This document shows positions 24,139 through 32,965 of a stretch of 64,000 nt of DNA, piece after piece. Every line of letters begins with the position of its first letter. The first letter of the stretch is position 1. This DNA comes from Chitinophagaceae bacterium (GTDB lineage Bacteria; Bacteroidota; Bacteroidia; Chitinophagales; Chitinophagaceae): the NCBI GenBank assembly GCA_016710935.1, contig JADJTY010000003.1, forward strand, positions 558,001 to 622,000. Reading direction: 5' to 3'. A model generated the notes under the pieces. The model ran no database searches. It had not been told where the DNA came from and worked only from the letters and a program-made list of their open reading frames with translations. Position numbers and translations under genes: made by a program.

Positions 24139-25137
24139 GTGGCAAAATTTTTGATCATACGTTTTTCATCCATCGGGGATATTGTTTTAACCACGCCGGT
24201 AATACGTTGCCTGCGTAAGCAATACCCCGATGATGAAATACATTTTTTAACCAGGCAGGCTTTTAAAAATATTGTTGAGCATAATCCTTATATCAACAAA
24301 ATTCATACACTGGGTGATAGCTTTGAGCTGATGCTGCATGAACTGGCTACAGAAGACTATGATTATATTATTGACCTGCACCACAACCTGCGTACGCTGC
24401 GTGTTAAAAAGCATTTAAAGCAGGTGAGATCTTTTTCTTTCAATAAGCTGAACATAGAAAAATTTATATTTACCAGTTTTAAAATAAACACGCTTCCCAA
24501 AAAACATATTGTTGACCGAAACTTTGAATGTATACAACCGCTGGGTGTTGTAAATGATGGTATGGGACTGGATTATTTTATCCCGGCTTTTGACCAGGTA
24601 AAAGAAAGCGAACTGCCCACTTCACACATGCATGGGTTTATTGCTGTTGTAATAGGTGCTGCTTTGGCAACAAAAAAAATGCCCCTTCATAAACTAAAAG
24701 AACTTTGTGCAGCAATTGACCACCCCATAATTTTATTAGGAGGAAAAGAAGATTATGAGAATGGAAAGGCCATTGCAGGGGTTGATGAAATAAAGATCTA
24801 TAACGCCTGCGGTAAATTCAACCTGAACGAATCTGCCGACCTGGTTAAAAAATCAAAACTTGTAATTACACATGATACTGGCCTGATGCATATTGCAGCA
24901 GCTTTGCAAAAGCCAATTATTTCTGTTTGGGGTAACACGGTGCCTGCTTTTGGGATGTATCCATATTATGGCAAAAGATCCAATGTTAACTATGATGTTA
25001 TTGAGATCAATAAATTGTGGTGCAGGCCCTGCAGTAAGATCGGGTATAAAAAATGCCCGAAAGGACATTTTAAGTGTATGGAAAAGATCGTTGTTAATGA
25101 TATTGTAAATCTGGTCAAACAACGATTGAAACCATAA
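24139..25137 (+). CDS. Glycosyltransferase family 9 (heptosyltransferase-like)
   Basis: A 332-residue protein with a GTG start. The N-terminus FLIIRFSSIGDIVLTTPVIR and the C-terminal THDTGLMHIAAALQKPIIS followed by WGNT are the donor and acceptor motifs of GT9, the ADP-heptose:LPS heptosyltransferase family. It should add a sugar to the LPS core on the cytoplasmic face of the inner membrane. Four cysteines near the end (CRPCSKIGYKKC, then KCME) are often seen in the Bacteroidota members. It is in line with the dedA and MFS genes. Confidence 0.9.
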   Translation: MAKFLIIRFSSIGDIVLTTPVIRCLRKQYPDDEIHFLTRQAFKNIVEHNPYINKIHTLGDSFELMLHELATEDYDYIIDLHHNLRTLRVKKHLKQVRSFSFNKLNIEKFIFTSFKINTLPKKHIVDRNFECIQPLGVVNDGMGLDYFIPAFDQVKESELPTSHMHGFIAVVIGAALATKKMPLHKLKELCAAIDHPIILLGGKEDYENGKAIAGVDEIKIYNACGKFNLNESADLVKKSKLVITHDTGLMHIAAALQKPIISVWGNTVPAFGMYPYYGKRSNVNYDVIEINKLWCRPCSKIGYKKCPKGHFKCMEKIVVNDIVNLVKQRLKP

Positions 25138-25173
25138 TAAAAGCTGTTGTTTTGGGTTGTATTCAATATTCAT

Positions 25174-25755
25174 ATGATTAAATATATTCTCCTCGTTTTT
25201 TTTATTATGACTGGTTGTTCAGCTACTGCTCAATTTACCGTTAATATACAATGGCAAAGTGTAAACCCCGGCTATTCCGGAGACAGTATTTATTATGATG
25301 CCGACCGTAAACTTACCTGGTCCGATTTTAAGGGCAGGCCTGTTGCCAAAAGCCCCGCGGCTGCGATAACCGAATCTGGATTTGGCTATAGGATGAGTAT
25401 GAAATCATACAATAACAGAACGAATATTAACATAACTGTTTTCTGCTACTTCAATAAAAATCAATCGTGGGTAAAAAAAGGAATGAAAACGGATTATGCA
25501 CTGTTGCATGAACAACATCATTTTGATATTACCTACATCAACACCTGCCTCTTTATTCAAAAACTAAGTGCAGCAAAACTGACCCGTGCAAATTTTAATA
25601 CCCTGGTTGAGCGCATTCATGATGAATGTTTTGCTGCACTCAATACCATGCAGGATGATTATGATGGCGAAACCTCCAACGGCAGGATAGAAGCTGCGCA
25701 AATGCGCTGGAATAAAAAGATTGATGCACAACTGGCACCGCTCACTACAAATTAA
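25174..25755 (+). CDS. DUF922 secreted protein with HExxH motif
   Basis: Starting at ATG 25174 this gives 193 residues with a signal peptide (FFIMTGCSATAQ; Cys14 could alternatively be a lipobox). LTWSDFKGRP and the zinc-protease-like HEQQHFDITYI (about residues 109-119) are characteristic of DUF922, a predicted metalloprotease family. No substrate is known. It ends 11 bases inside the 3' end of the convergent mntH gene. Confidence 0.8.
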   Translation: MIKYILLVFFIMTGCSATAQFTVNIQWQSVNPGYSGDSIYYDADRKLTWSDFKGRPVAKSPAAAITESGFGYRMSMKSYNNRTNINITVFCYFNKNQSWVKKGMKTDYALLHEQHHFDITYINTCLFIQKLSAAKLTRANFNTLVERIHDECFAALNTMQDDYDGETSNGRIEAAQMRWNKKIDAQLAPLTTN

Positions 25756-27679
25756 CAATGAGTACCGGTATTTTTAATTCGTGCCTTACCGTATTTACGG
25801 TTTCGCCATAAATAAAATCTTTAATTCCGGTATGGCCGTGTGCCCCCATCACCAGCATGTCGGCATGCACACCTTTTGCTATCCGTACAATTTCTTTGGA
25901 TCTGTTCCTGTATCCAAGAAAACCTTCGGCTGTAAAGCCACGGCTTTGTAATTGTAAAACATAAGAGTCCATCCGTTCTTTATCCTTCCTCGATTCATAA
26001 TCATCACTTTCATCTCCAAATAATTTGGCAGAAGCACTTTCAACAATGTGTACAAGCAGGTAATGTGTATCTTCTTTTCCCTGCCCAATGGCGTAAGCCA
26101 ATAACTTTCCATCATCCTCACTAAAGTCGAGTGCTATGGCTATTTTTTTGAAACTTGGGATGTGCAGGGTATTAATGCTGCTTGTTTCGGGATGTATCTT
26201 TATGGAAGTGTGTTTTTTAGTTTTAACAAGTATTGGAAAGATCAGGGAGTATATCAAAAGTCCGACAAAGAAAACCCCTGCTAAAATAATCACCGTTTTC
26301 AAGATCATATTATCTGAAGCTCCGAAGAAATCCAGGGCTTCTCCCATCAGCATTTTTAAATTCAGGTAAACCAGCACAGAGGCCACCAGCCAGGCTAAAA
26401 ATTGTACAAAAGGTTTTATGGCAAATGAGCCCATAGTTTTTTTATCGCTTACAAAATGAATAAGCGGTATCACTGCAAAACCCAGTTGCAGACTTAATAT
26501 CACCTGGCTGAATATTAAAAGGCTATCTACTTCATCTTCTCCAAATATGGCAATAACGATGAGGGCAGGAATGATCGCTATCAGGCGTGTTATCAGTCTT
26601 CGCATGATGGGGTTGATACGCAGGCGTAAATAACCTTCCATTACAATTTGTCCTGCAAGTGTTCCGGTTACTGTAGAACTTTGACCGGAAGCAATCAATG
26701 CTATAGCGAATAAAGTTGATGCAAAATCAGATCCCAGCATGGGAGACAGTAATTCATGCGCCTGTTTTATTTCAGCTACTTCTGTTTTGCCGGTTTGAAA
26801 GAACACCGTTGCAGCCAGTATGAGTATAGCTGCATTGATCAGAAAAGCAATGTTGAGTGCAACAGCGCTGTCAATAAAACTGTATTTCAATGCCTGCCTG
26901 ATCCCCTGTTCCGTTTTTTTTATCTTCCTGGTTTGTACCAATGCGGAATGCAGGTACAGGTTGTGCGGCATTACCGTGGCACCAATGATACCGATTGCTA
27001 AATACAATGCTGTTTCCTTAGGTAAGGCATTGGTCATTCCTTTTGCAGCATACAGGTCTTTTGCATCGGGTAATGATGGAATCAATCCCTGCAGCACTTC
27101 ATGTAGTTGTGGGCTTGCCATGATAATATTCACAAGGAAACAAAACCCTATTACACCAATGAGGCCAATAATAAAAGCTTCCATTTTGCGTATACCCAAG
27201 CGCTGCAGGTAAAGCAATAAAAAAGTATCAAGCACCGTGATTGATACACCCCAAATCAATGGTAAACCTGTTAATAATTGTATACCGATCGCCATGCCCA
27301 GTATTTCAGCCAGGTCGGTAGCTGCAATAGCGATCTCAGCCAATACCCATAAAATGAAATTCATCTTTTTGGGATATGTTTCTCTGTTAGCTTGCGCCAG
27401 GTCTCTTCCCCTTACAATACCCAGTCTGGCACTGAGGCTTTGAAGCAATAATGCCATCAGGTTACTCATGAGCAATACCCATATTAATGTGTACCCGTAT
27501 TTGCTTCCTCCTGCCAGGTCCGTGGCCCAGTTGCCGGGATCCATATAACCAACACTAACAAGGTATGCCGGCCCTAAAAAAGAAAGTGTTCTTCTCCAGC
27601 CTGTTTTTTTAACCGTGGTATCTACGGATTCATGCACTTCACTCAGCGAATCATCATTGTTTGTTTTATTGAATATCAT
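25745..27679 (-). CDS. mntH: Nramp divalent metal transporter fused to UspA domain
   Basis: The 644-residue product has an Nramp membrane domain (about residues 30-470) with the metal-site motifs DPGNWATDL in helix 1 and MPHNLYLHSAL in helix 6, so proton-coupled Mn(II)/Fe(II) uptake is expected. The C-terminal ~145 residues are a universal-stress-protein domain (IAIALDFSEDD, then MGAHGHTGIKDFIYG with the GxxG nucleotide loop). The fusion may let a nucleotide gate transport; that is inference. ATG 27679 overlaps the end of the mntR gene by 14 bases; ATG 27691 is an alternative. Confidence 0.92.
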   Translation of the reverse strand: MIFNKTNNDDSLSEVHESVDTTVKKTGWRRTLSFLGPAYLVSVGYMDPGNWATDLAGGSKYGYTLIWVLLMSNLMALLLQSLSARLGIVRGRDLAQANRETYPKKMNFILWVLAEIAIAATDLAEILGMAIGIQLLTGLPLIWGVSITVLDTFLLLYLQRLGIRKMEAFIIGLIGVIGFCFLVNIIMASPQLHEVLQGLIPSLPDAKDLYAAKGMTNALPKETALYLAIGIIGATVMPHNLYLHSALVQTRKIKKTEQGIRQALKYSFIDSAVALNIAFLINAAILILAATVFFQTGKTEVAEIKQAHELLSPMLGSDFASTLFAIALIASGQSSTVTGTLAGQIVMEGYLRLRINPIMRRLITRLIAIIPALIVIAIFGEDEVDSLLIFSQVILSLQLGFAVIPLIHFVSDKKTMGSFAIKPFVQFLAWLVASVLVYLNLKMLMGEALDFFGASDNMILKTVIILAGVFFVGLLIYSLIFPILVKTKKHTSIKIHPETSSINTLHIPSFKKIAIALDFSEDDGKLLAYAIGQGKEDTHYLLVHIVESASAKLFGDESDDYESRKDKERMDSYVLQLQSRGFTAEGFLGYRNRSKEIVRIAKGVHADMLVMGAHGHTGIKDFIYGETVNTVRHELKIPVLIVNL

Positions 27680-28328
27680 GTACAAATACATTTTTAGCAA
27701 CCTGCTCACTGATGATGCAGGCATTTTGTTTTGAAACTTTTATTTCCAGCGATCCATCAAATTCAAATTTCTTTAGTACGGTTAGCTGTGTGCCTATAGC
27801 AATTTTATAGTGCTTAAGCATATCAAGCATTTGTGCTGTTTGGTTGCTCACTGAGCTTACTGTTACATTCTTTTTAAAAGGAATTTCTGAAAGACTTTGT
27901 TGTTTGATGACCGGTATTTTGCCATTCTTATCCGGTATAGGATCGCCGTGAGGATCAAAGGAAGGGTTCCCCAGGAAATTATCAAGCCTTTGTATCAGTT
28001 CCACGCTGTTGATATGTTCCAGTTCTTCGGCAATGGGGTGTACCTTATCCCAATCAAATTTCAGTTTTTCCACTAAAAAAAATTCCCAGAGCCTGTGCTT
28101 GCGTACTACATCCAATGCTGCCTTTTTACCGGCCTCATTTAACTTAAAGCCCTTGTACTTTTCATATTGCAACAGTTTTTTTTCTTTCAGTTTTTTAAGC
28201 ATGTCGGTAACAGATGCAGGCCGGGTTTGCATTTCGGCAGCCAGGGCGTTGGTATTTACCAGTCCGTTTTCCTGCTGCAGGTGAAAAATGCCTTTGATGT
28301 AATTTTCTTCGCTGGTTGTAAAATTCAT
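27666..28328 (-). CDS. mntR: Manganese-responsive DtxR/MntR family repressor
   Basis: A 220-residue metalloregulator: N-terminal winged helix (about 1-60, TRPASVTDMLKKLKEK as recognition region), a metal-binding dimerisation domain (about 65-135, with RKHRLWEFFLVEKL and HPIAEELEHINS carrying the usual His and Glu ligands), and a C-terminal FeoA/SH3-like domain. Coupled to an Nramp transporter by overlapping ends, it most likely represses metal uptake when Mn(II) or Fe(II) is plentiful. Palindromes directly upstream are candidate operators. Confidence 0.9.
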   Translation of the reverse strand: MNFTTSEENYIKGIFHLQQENGLVNTNALAAEMQTRPASVTDMLKKLKEKKLLQYEKYKGFKLNEAGKKAALDVVRKHRLWEFFLVEKLKFDWDKVHPIAEELEHINSVELIQRLDNFLGNPSFDPHGDPIPDKNGKIPVIKQQSLSEIPFKKNVTVSSVSNQTAQMLDMLKHYKIAIGTQLTVLKKFEFDGSLEIKVSKQNACIISEQVAKNVFVHDIQ

Positions 28329-28343
28329 ATTGCTGAAAATAAA

Positions 28344-28376
28344 ATTTAGACAAAACTAAAATTAAAATTTTAATTT
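28344..28376 (-). promoter_or_regulatory. Candidate MntR operator palindromes
   Basis: AAATTAAAATTTTAATTT at 28359-28376 is a perfect 18-bp palindrome. Beside it, TTTAG, six bases, CTAAA (about 28345-28360) forms a second inverted repeat. Both lie 16 to 48 bases upstream of the mntR start. DtxR-type repressors bind palindromes of this size, so autoregulation of mntR-mntH is likely but not shown. Confidence 0.55.
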
Positions 28377-28438
28377 CCATAATTATTTTCGGTAAATAAT
28401 CCTGTCACATTCATTAAATTGAGATTAAATGTTTTCTT

Positions 28439-28825
28439 ATGCGAAAAAATATAGGCTCCGGCTCTCCCTGGGAAGATATTGTTGGTTATTCAAGGGCAGT
28501 GCGGGTTGGTAATATTATTGAAGTGGCCGGAACAACAGCTATGGATGGTGATTTGCTGGTTGGCCGGGGAGATCTGTATGCACAGACTGTTTTCATTTTT
28601 AAAAAAATTGAAAAAGCATTGCTGGAAGCAGGGGCAGGTTTGGAAAATGTAGTACGTACCAGAATGTATATCACCGATATTTCAAAATGGGAAGAAGCCG
28701 GTAAAGCCCACGGAGAATTTTTTAAAAAAATTAAGCCCGTAGCTACCCTGGTAGAAGTTTCGAACTTAATTAACGCAGATCTGTTAATTGAAATTGAAGT
28801 GACTGCTGTACTTGGAAATGGATAA
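28439..28825 (+). CDS. RidA family protein
   Basis: A 128-residue YjgF/YER057c/UK114 (RidA) protein. Typical features are the opening GSPWEDIVGYSRAVRVG, VAGTTAMDG, TRMYITDISKW with the conserved Arg, and the closing IEIEVTAVLG. RidA proteins form trimers and hydrolyse reactive enamines and imines made by PLP enzymes. This one has Arg but belongs to the variant branch with GTTA in place of SGQ, so its exact substrate is uncertain. It diverges from mntR and stands 72 bases before the glucan phosphorylase. Confidence 0.87.
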   Translation: MRKNIGSGSPWEDIVGYSRAVRVGNIIEVAGTTAMDGDLLVGRGDLYAQTVFIFKKIEKALLEAGAGLENVVRTRMYITDISKWEEAGKAHGEFFKKIKPVATLVEVSNLINADLLIEIEVTAVLGNG

Positions 28826-28897
28826 TGTGTATTATTTACATATCCATATGTCTGAAATTTCCATTAATATTGCGACTTAAATCAATTTTAACCCATT

Positions 28898-30550
28898 ATG
28901 AATTTTTCTTCTTTTAAAGTACCCTATCCTGTAGATGAGCAATATAGTAAGCGTATAGCCTATTTTTCTATGGAATTTGCGATAAGCCAGCCATTGAAAA
29001 TTTACAGCGGTGGTTTAGGTTTTTTAAGTGGTTCTCATATGCGTAGTGCTTACGAGTTGCAGCAAAACCTGGTAGGCATTGGTATTTTATGGAAATACGG
29101 TTATTACGATCAGGCCCGTAACCAGGATCAAACCCTGCAGGTACAGTGGAATGAAAAGATCTACAATTTTCTGGAAGATACCGGCATTAAATTTCAGATA
29201 GATATTCACGAACACCCGGTTTGGGTAAAAGTATGGTACCTGAATCCGGAAACATTTAAATCGGCCCCCTTATTTTTACTGAGTACCGATTTGCCGGAGA
29301 ATGATTATGTTTCTCAAACCATTACCCATCGGTTGTATGATGCCAATGTGGCTACCAAAGTAGCCCAGTTTATTTTACTGGGTGTGGGTGGTGCCAAATT
29401 AATGGATGAGTTGAATTTTAATCCTGAATTATATCATCTGAACGAAGCTCACGCAATCAGTTCTGCATTTTACCTGTATAATAAATATGGCAATGCCGAA
29501 GATGTAAAAAAGCGCCTGGTATTCACCACACATACACCCGAAGAGGCCGGCAACGAAAAGCATGATATTCATCTTTGCGAAAAGATGGGCTATTTCTGCG
29601 GGATGGAGCTGGAGGATGTAAGAAAGATAACCGGCATGGAAGGAGATCTCTTCAATCATTCACTTGCAGCATTGCGTTTTGCAAAACTTGCCAATGGGGT
29701 AAGCCAGTTGCATGGCGAAGTAAGCCGCAAGCTTTGGAAAAAATACGAAGACATTTGCGAAATAAAAGCCATCACCAATGCGCAAAACTGGCATTACTGG
29801 GCCGATAAACAGTTGTATAGATTTATGGATGCCCATAATGAAGATGGATTTATAGACCGTAAAAGATATTTGAAGAAACGTGCGTTTGATGTTGTAGCCG
29901 ATCAAACCGGTAAGCTTTTTAACCCGGATGTGTTTACCATTGTTTGGGCACGCCGTTTTGCCGGTTACAAAAGAGCAGAACTGCTTACCCGTGATGAAGA
30001 AAGATTTGAAGCGCTTTTAAATAATCCAAAATATCCTGTGCAGATCATCTGGGCCGGAAAGCCTTACCCGGTTGATTATCCTGCCATCAGCGATTTTAAT
30101 ATGCTGGTCCATCTCAGCAAAAAATACGATCATGTTGCAGTTTGTATAGGTTATGAACTGGGGCTGAGCAAAAGATTAAAACAGGCATCTGACCTGTGGT
30201 TGAATAATCCCAGGGTACCCAGGGAGGCCAGCGGTACCAGTGGCATGACGGCAGCTATGAATGGAGCTGTAAACTGCAGTACCAATGATGGCTGGATCTG
30301 CGAATTTATCAACCATGGTAATAACGGATTTGTAGTGCCGCCAATTGATTATGAGAACATCAGTGTACATGAGCAGGATGAGTATGATCTGAATAAACTG
30401 TATGAAATACTGGAAAACCAGGTATTGCCTTTGTATTATGATAACCCGGAGGTATGGCGTGAAATAACCAAAAACGGTATGTGTGATGTGCGGTGGCAGT
30501 TTGACAGTAACCGGATGGCAAAAGAATATTACGAAATCCTTTATAAATAA
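28898..30550 (+). CDS. Short alpha-glucan family phosphorylase
   Basis: A 550-residue GT35 protein of the short Bacteroidota type, against over 800 for classical glycogen phosphorylase. YFSMEFAISQPLKIYSGGLG, VGIGILWKYGYYDQ, YHLNEAHA, WARRFAGYKRAELL and EASGTSGMTAAMNGA are visible. The enzyme should release glucose-1-phosphate from storage glucan. In the GTSGM motif, where phosphorylases carry the lysine that holds PLP, this protein has Thr451. That may be usual for this branch or may mean a changed cofactor or activity. A strong terminator follows. Confidence 0.85.
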   Translation: MNFSSFKVPYPVDEQYSKRIAYFSMEFAISQPLKIYSGGLGFLSGSHMRSAYELQQNLVGIGILWKYGYYDQARNQDQTLQVQWNEKIYNFLEDTGIKFQIDIHEHPVWVKVWYLNPETFKSAPLFLLSTDLPENDYVSQTITHRLYDANVATKVAQFILLGVGGAKLMDELNFNPELYHLNEAHAISSAFYLYNKYGNAEDVKKRLVFTTHTPEEAGNEKHDIHLCEKMGYFCGMELEDVRKITGMEGDLFNHSLAALRFAKLANGVSQLHGEVSRKLWKKYEDICEIKAITNAQNWHYWADKQLYRFMDAHNEDGFIDRKRYLKKRAFDVVADQTGKLFNPDVFTIVWARRFAGYKRAELLTRDEERFEALLNNPKYPVQIIWAGKPYPVDYPAISDFNMLVHLSKKYDHVAVCIGYELGLSKRLKQASDLWLNNPRVPREASGTSGMTAAMNGAVNCSTNDGWICEFINHGNNGFVVPPIDYENISVHEQDEYDLNKLYEILENQVLPLYYDNPEVWREITKNGMCDVRWQFDSNRMAKEYYEILYK

Positions 30551-30555
30551 TTTAT

Positions 30556-30585
30556 AACATCCCCAAAAACCGGGGATGTTTTTTT
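30556..30585 (+). terminator. Rho-independent terminator of the phosphorylase gene
   Basis: AACATCCCC (30556-30564) and GGGGATGTT (30572-30580) form a 9-bp GC-rich stem followed by seven T residues, six bases after the stop codon. Confidence 0.92.
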
Positions 30586-30603
30586 ATACAGTACTTTTAA
30601 ACT

Positions 30604-31035
30604 ATGGAACAATATTCAAAAAAACTGGAAATACGTTGGGCCGATCTTGATCCAAATTTTCATGTACTGCATTCAAAGTATTATGATTTTGGCGCTTATT
30701 GCCGTATGGCATTTTTAACCGAGCATGGTATTACACCGGCGGTGATGGTTGAAAACAATATTGGGCCAATCATCTTCAGAGAAGAATGCATTTTTAAAAG
30801 AGAAATAAAATTTGGTGACAAACTGGAAGTTTTTTTAAAACTCAGTAAGTGTAATGAAGATGCCAGCAGGTGGAGCATGGTACATGAACTTTGGACAAAT
30901 GGAGATACATTGGCAGCCTTAATAACCATTGACGGCGCCTGGTTAGATACGAAGATTAGAAAATTAACCAAACCAACCGAAGTTTGTAGTGCTGGTATTA
31001 AACTCATTCCAAAAACTGATAAATTTAATCAATAA
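30604..31035 (+). CDS. Hotdog-fold acyl-CoA thioesterase (4HBT type)
   Basis: A 143-residue hotdog protein. RWADLDPNFHVLHSKYYDFG carries the Asp and the aromatic run that define the 4-hydroxybenzoyl-CoA thioesterase-like active site, and KREIKFGDKLEVFLKL forms the central strands. It should hydrolyse a short or branched acyl-CoA in the cytoplasm; the substrate is unknown. It lies just after the phosphorylase terminator and is probably transcribed on its own. Confidence 0.83.
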   Translation: MEQYSKKLEIRWADLDPNFHVLHSKYYDFGAYCRMAFLTEHGITPAVMVENNIGPIIFREECIFKREIKFGDKLEVFLKLSKCNEDASRWSMVHELWTNGDTLAALITIDGAWLDTKIRKLTKPTEVCSAGIKLIPKTDKFNQ

Positions 31036-31082
31036 TCCAGTGAGTTGTCTTTTGCCCGACATTAATTGTACAAATGTTCAGT

Positions 31083-31090
31083 TACTTTTG
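31083..31090 (+). promoter_or_regulatory. Possible -7 box before the peroxiredoxin-like gene
   Basis: TACTTTTG matches TAnnTTTG and lies 17 bases before the ATG at 31108. No well-spaced -33 TTTG is evident. Confidence 0.4.
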
Positions 31091-31107
31091 CGTAAATAAT
31101 ATGAAGT

Positions 31108-31704
31108 ATGAAAAAAATAACAGGGCTATTTTCTTTTTTATTGATACTTTCTTCTATTGCTTTTGCACAGCCAGAAACTGCCTATCCCGAAGGATTAAAA
31201 GTGGGAGAAATAGCACCTGATTTTTCAGCTAAAGATCAGGATGGCAATATAATCAACCTTAAACAGGCATTACAAAAAGGACCGGTTGTTATGCTTTTTT
31301 ACAGGGGCCAATGGTGTCCTTATTGTAATAAGCAGATGAGCCGTTTTTCAGATTCTTTATCTTTGTTAATTGCAAAAGGGGCATCAGTACTGGCTATTGC
31401 ACCCGAAACAGCCGAGAATGTGAAGAAGACAATTGAAAAAACAAAATCAACTTTTCCTGTACTTGAAGATCAGGGATTGGCAATAATGAAAATGTACAAA
31501 GTGAATTTTGCAGTTGATGAAAAAACCATAACAAAGTATAAGGGATACGGGATAGATTTTGATGAGGCCAATGGTGTTAACGGTGCTAATCTTCCGGTGC
31601 CGGCAACTTATATTATTGGTAAGGATGGAAAAGTAAAGTATGTGTTTTTTAATACTGATTACAGAAAACGGGCTTCCGTTATGGACGTACTGAATAATCT
31701 TTAA
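31108..31704 (+). CDS. Exported peroxiredoxin-like protein (AhpC/TSA family)
   Basis: A 198-residue thioredoxin-fold protein with a signal peptide (LSSIAFAQ). GEIAPDFSAKDQDG leads into the redox site FYRGQWCPYCNKQM, a CxxC as in PrxQ/Prx-like2 proteins, and PVPATYIIGKDGKV closes the fold. It likely reduces peroxides or disulfides in the periplasm. It appears to be a single-gene unit between the thioesterase and the frameshifted MFS gene. Confidence 0.85.
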   Translation: MKKITGLFSFLLILSSIAFAQPETAYPEGLKVGEIAPDFSAKDQDGNIINLKQALQKGPVVMLFYRGQWCPYCNKQMSRFSDSLSLLIAKGASVLAIAPETAENVKKTIEKTKSTFPVLEDQGLAIMKMYKVNFAVDEKTITKYKGYGIDFDEANGVNGANLPVPATYIIGKDGKVKYVFFNTDYRKRASVMDVLNNL

Positions 31705-31757
31705 TATTTTTTTAAATAAGAAGTGTTGCAAATAAATAACTTTGCTACACTTTTTTT

Positions 31758-32964
31758 ATGCTTAGTGCCACCGTTAATTTATATAAAAATGCTTACACAG
31801 GTTTAACGCACCGCATGTGGTTACTTGCAGTGGTTATGCTGATAAACCGCAGCGGTACCATGGTGCTGGCCTTTATGACGCTGTACATCAATCACATAGG
31901 TTATTCTACAAAAGAGGCCGGGTTTGTAGTAGCTGTTTACGGAATTGGTTCATTAGCCGGCGCTTTCCTGGGCGGAAAAATAAGCGACCGCTTTGGCTTT
32001 TATTATACCCAGTTCTTTTCATTGCTTTGTGGCGGCCTGCTTTTTTATTACACTGGGGCAAATGCAAAGTTATGTTTCCATTTGCGTATGTACTTTTTTT
32101 CTGAGCATGGTCAATGAATCATTTCGCCCGGCAAATGCAACAGCCATTGCGCATTACAGCACACCGCAAAATCGTACACAGGCTTTTTCCATTGTGCGCC
32201 TTGCTATTAACCTGGGTTGGGGTATTGGTGGGGCATTAGGTGGATTCCTGGCTTCTGTAAATTATCATTTACTGTTTTGGGTGGATGGCGCAACCAATAT
32301 CTGTGCTGCCTTCCTCCTGTTATGGATATTACCTAAAGTAAGTCTTTCTCAACAGCAAAACAGTGGTATAGCCACCGTTCAAAAGGTGAAAGCAAAGCCT
32401 CCCTATGCCGACAAAACATTTTTATATTTTATTGGCTTACAGATTTTATTTGCCATTTGCTTCTTCCAGTTGTTTACCACCATTCCTTTATATTTTAAAG
32501 AAGGGTTGCATATCAACGAATTCTGGATTGGCGTTTTAATGGCGCTGAACGGGATCATCATTGCACTGTTCGAGATGGTGCTTGTCTTTAAACTGGAGGG
32601 ATGGAGACCTTATCTCCGGCTAATGGCCTATGGGTCTATCATTATGGGAATAGCATTTTTTATGCTGAACCTGCCATTTACACATGGCTTTGTAGTGGCT
32701 GTTTTCTCTATGTTATTGATAACAATTGCTGAAATGGTTGCCATGCCGTTCATGAACTCTTATTATATTTCACGGAGTACAGAAGGCAACCGGGGACAAT
32801 ATGCGGCCTATTATACCATGGCCTGGAGTGCCGCTCAGGTAATTGGCAGTACCAGCGGCACACAAATAGCATACGCATCCGGATTTAATGATTTATGGTG
32901 GATCATTGGCGGTATTTGCCTGCTTACAGCATTTGGTTATCAAAAACTACTTACCCAAAAATAG
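31758..32964 (+). pseudogene. MFS transporter interrupted by a frameshift
   Basis: Frame 31758-32117 encodes the first three or four helices (AVVMLINRSGTMVLAF, VYGIGSLAGAFLGGKISDR) and then turns into non-coding-like sequence. The rest (FITLGQMQSYVSICV, then VNESFRPANATAIA to the end) continues in the +1 frame to 32964. The switch falls at the T6 run at 32041-32046; one T fewer would join them into a protein of about 400 residues. The intact family is a 12-helix drug or metabolite exporter. Either a true null, a phase-variable run, or a sequencing error. Confidence 0.78.
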
Positions 32965-32965
32965 A

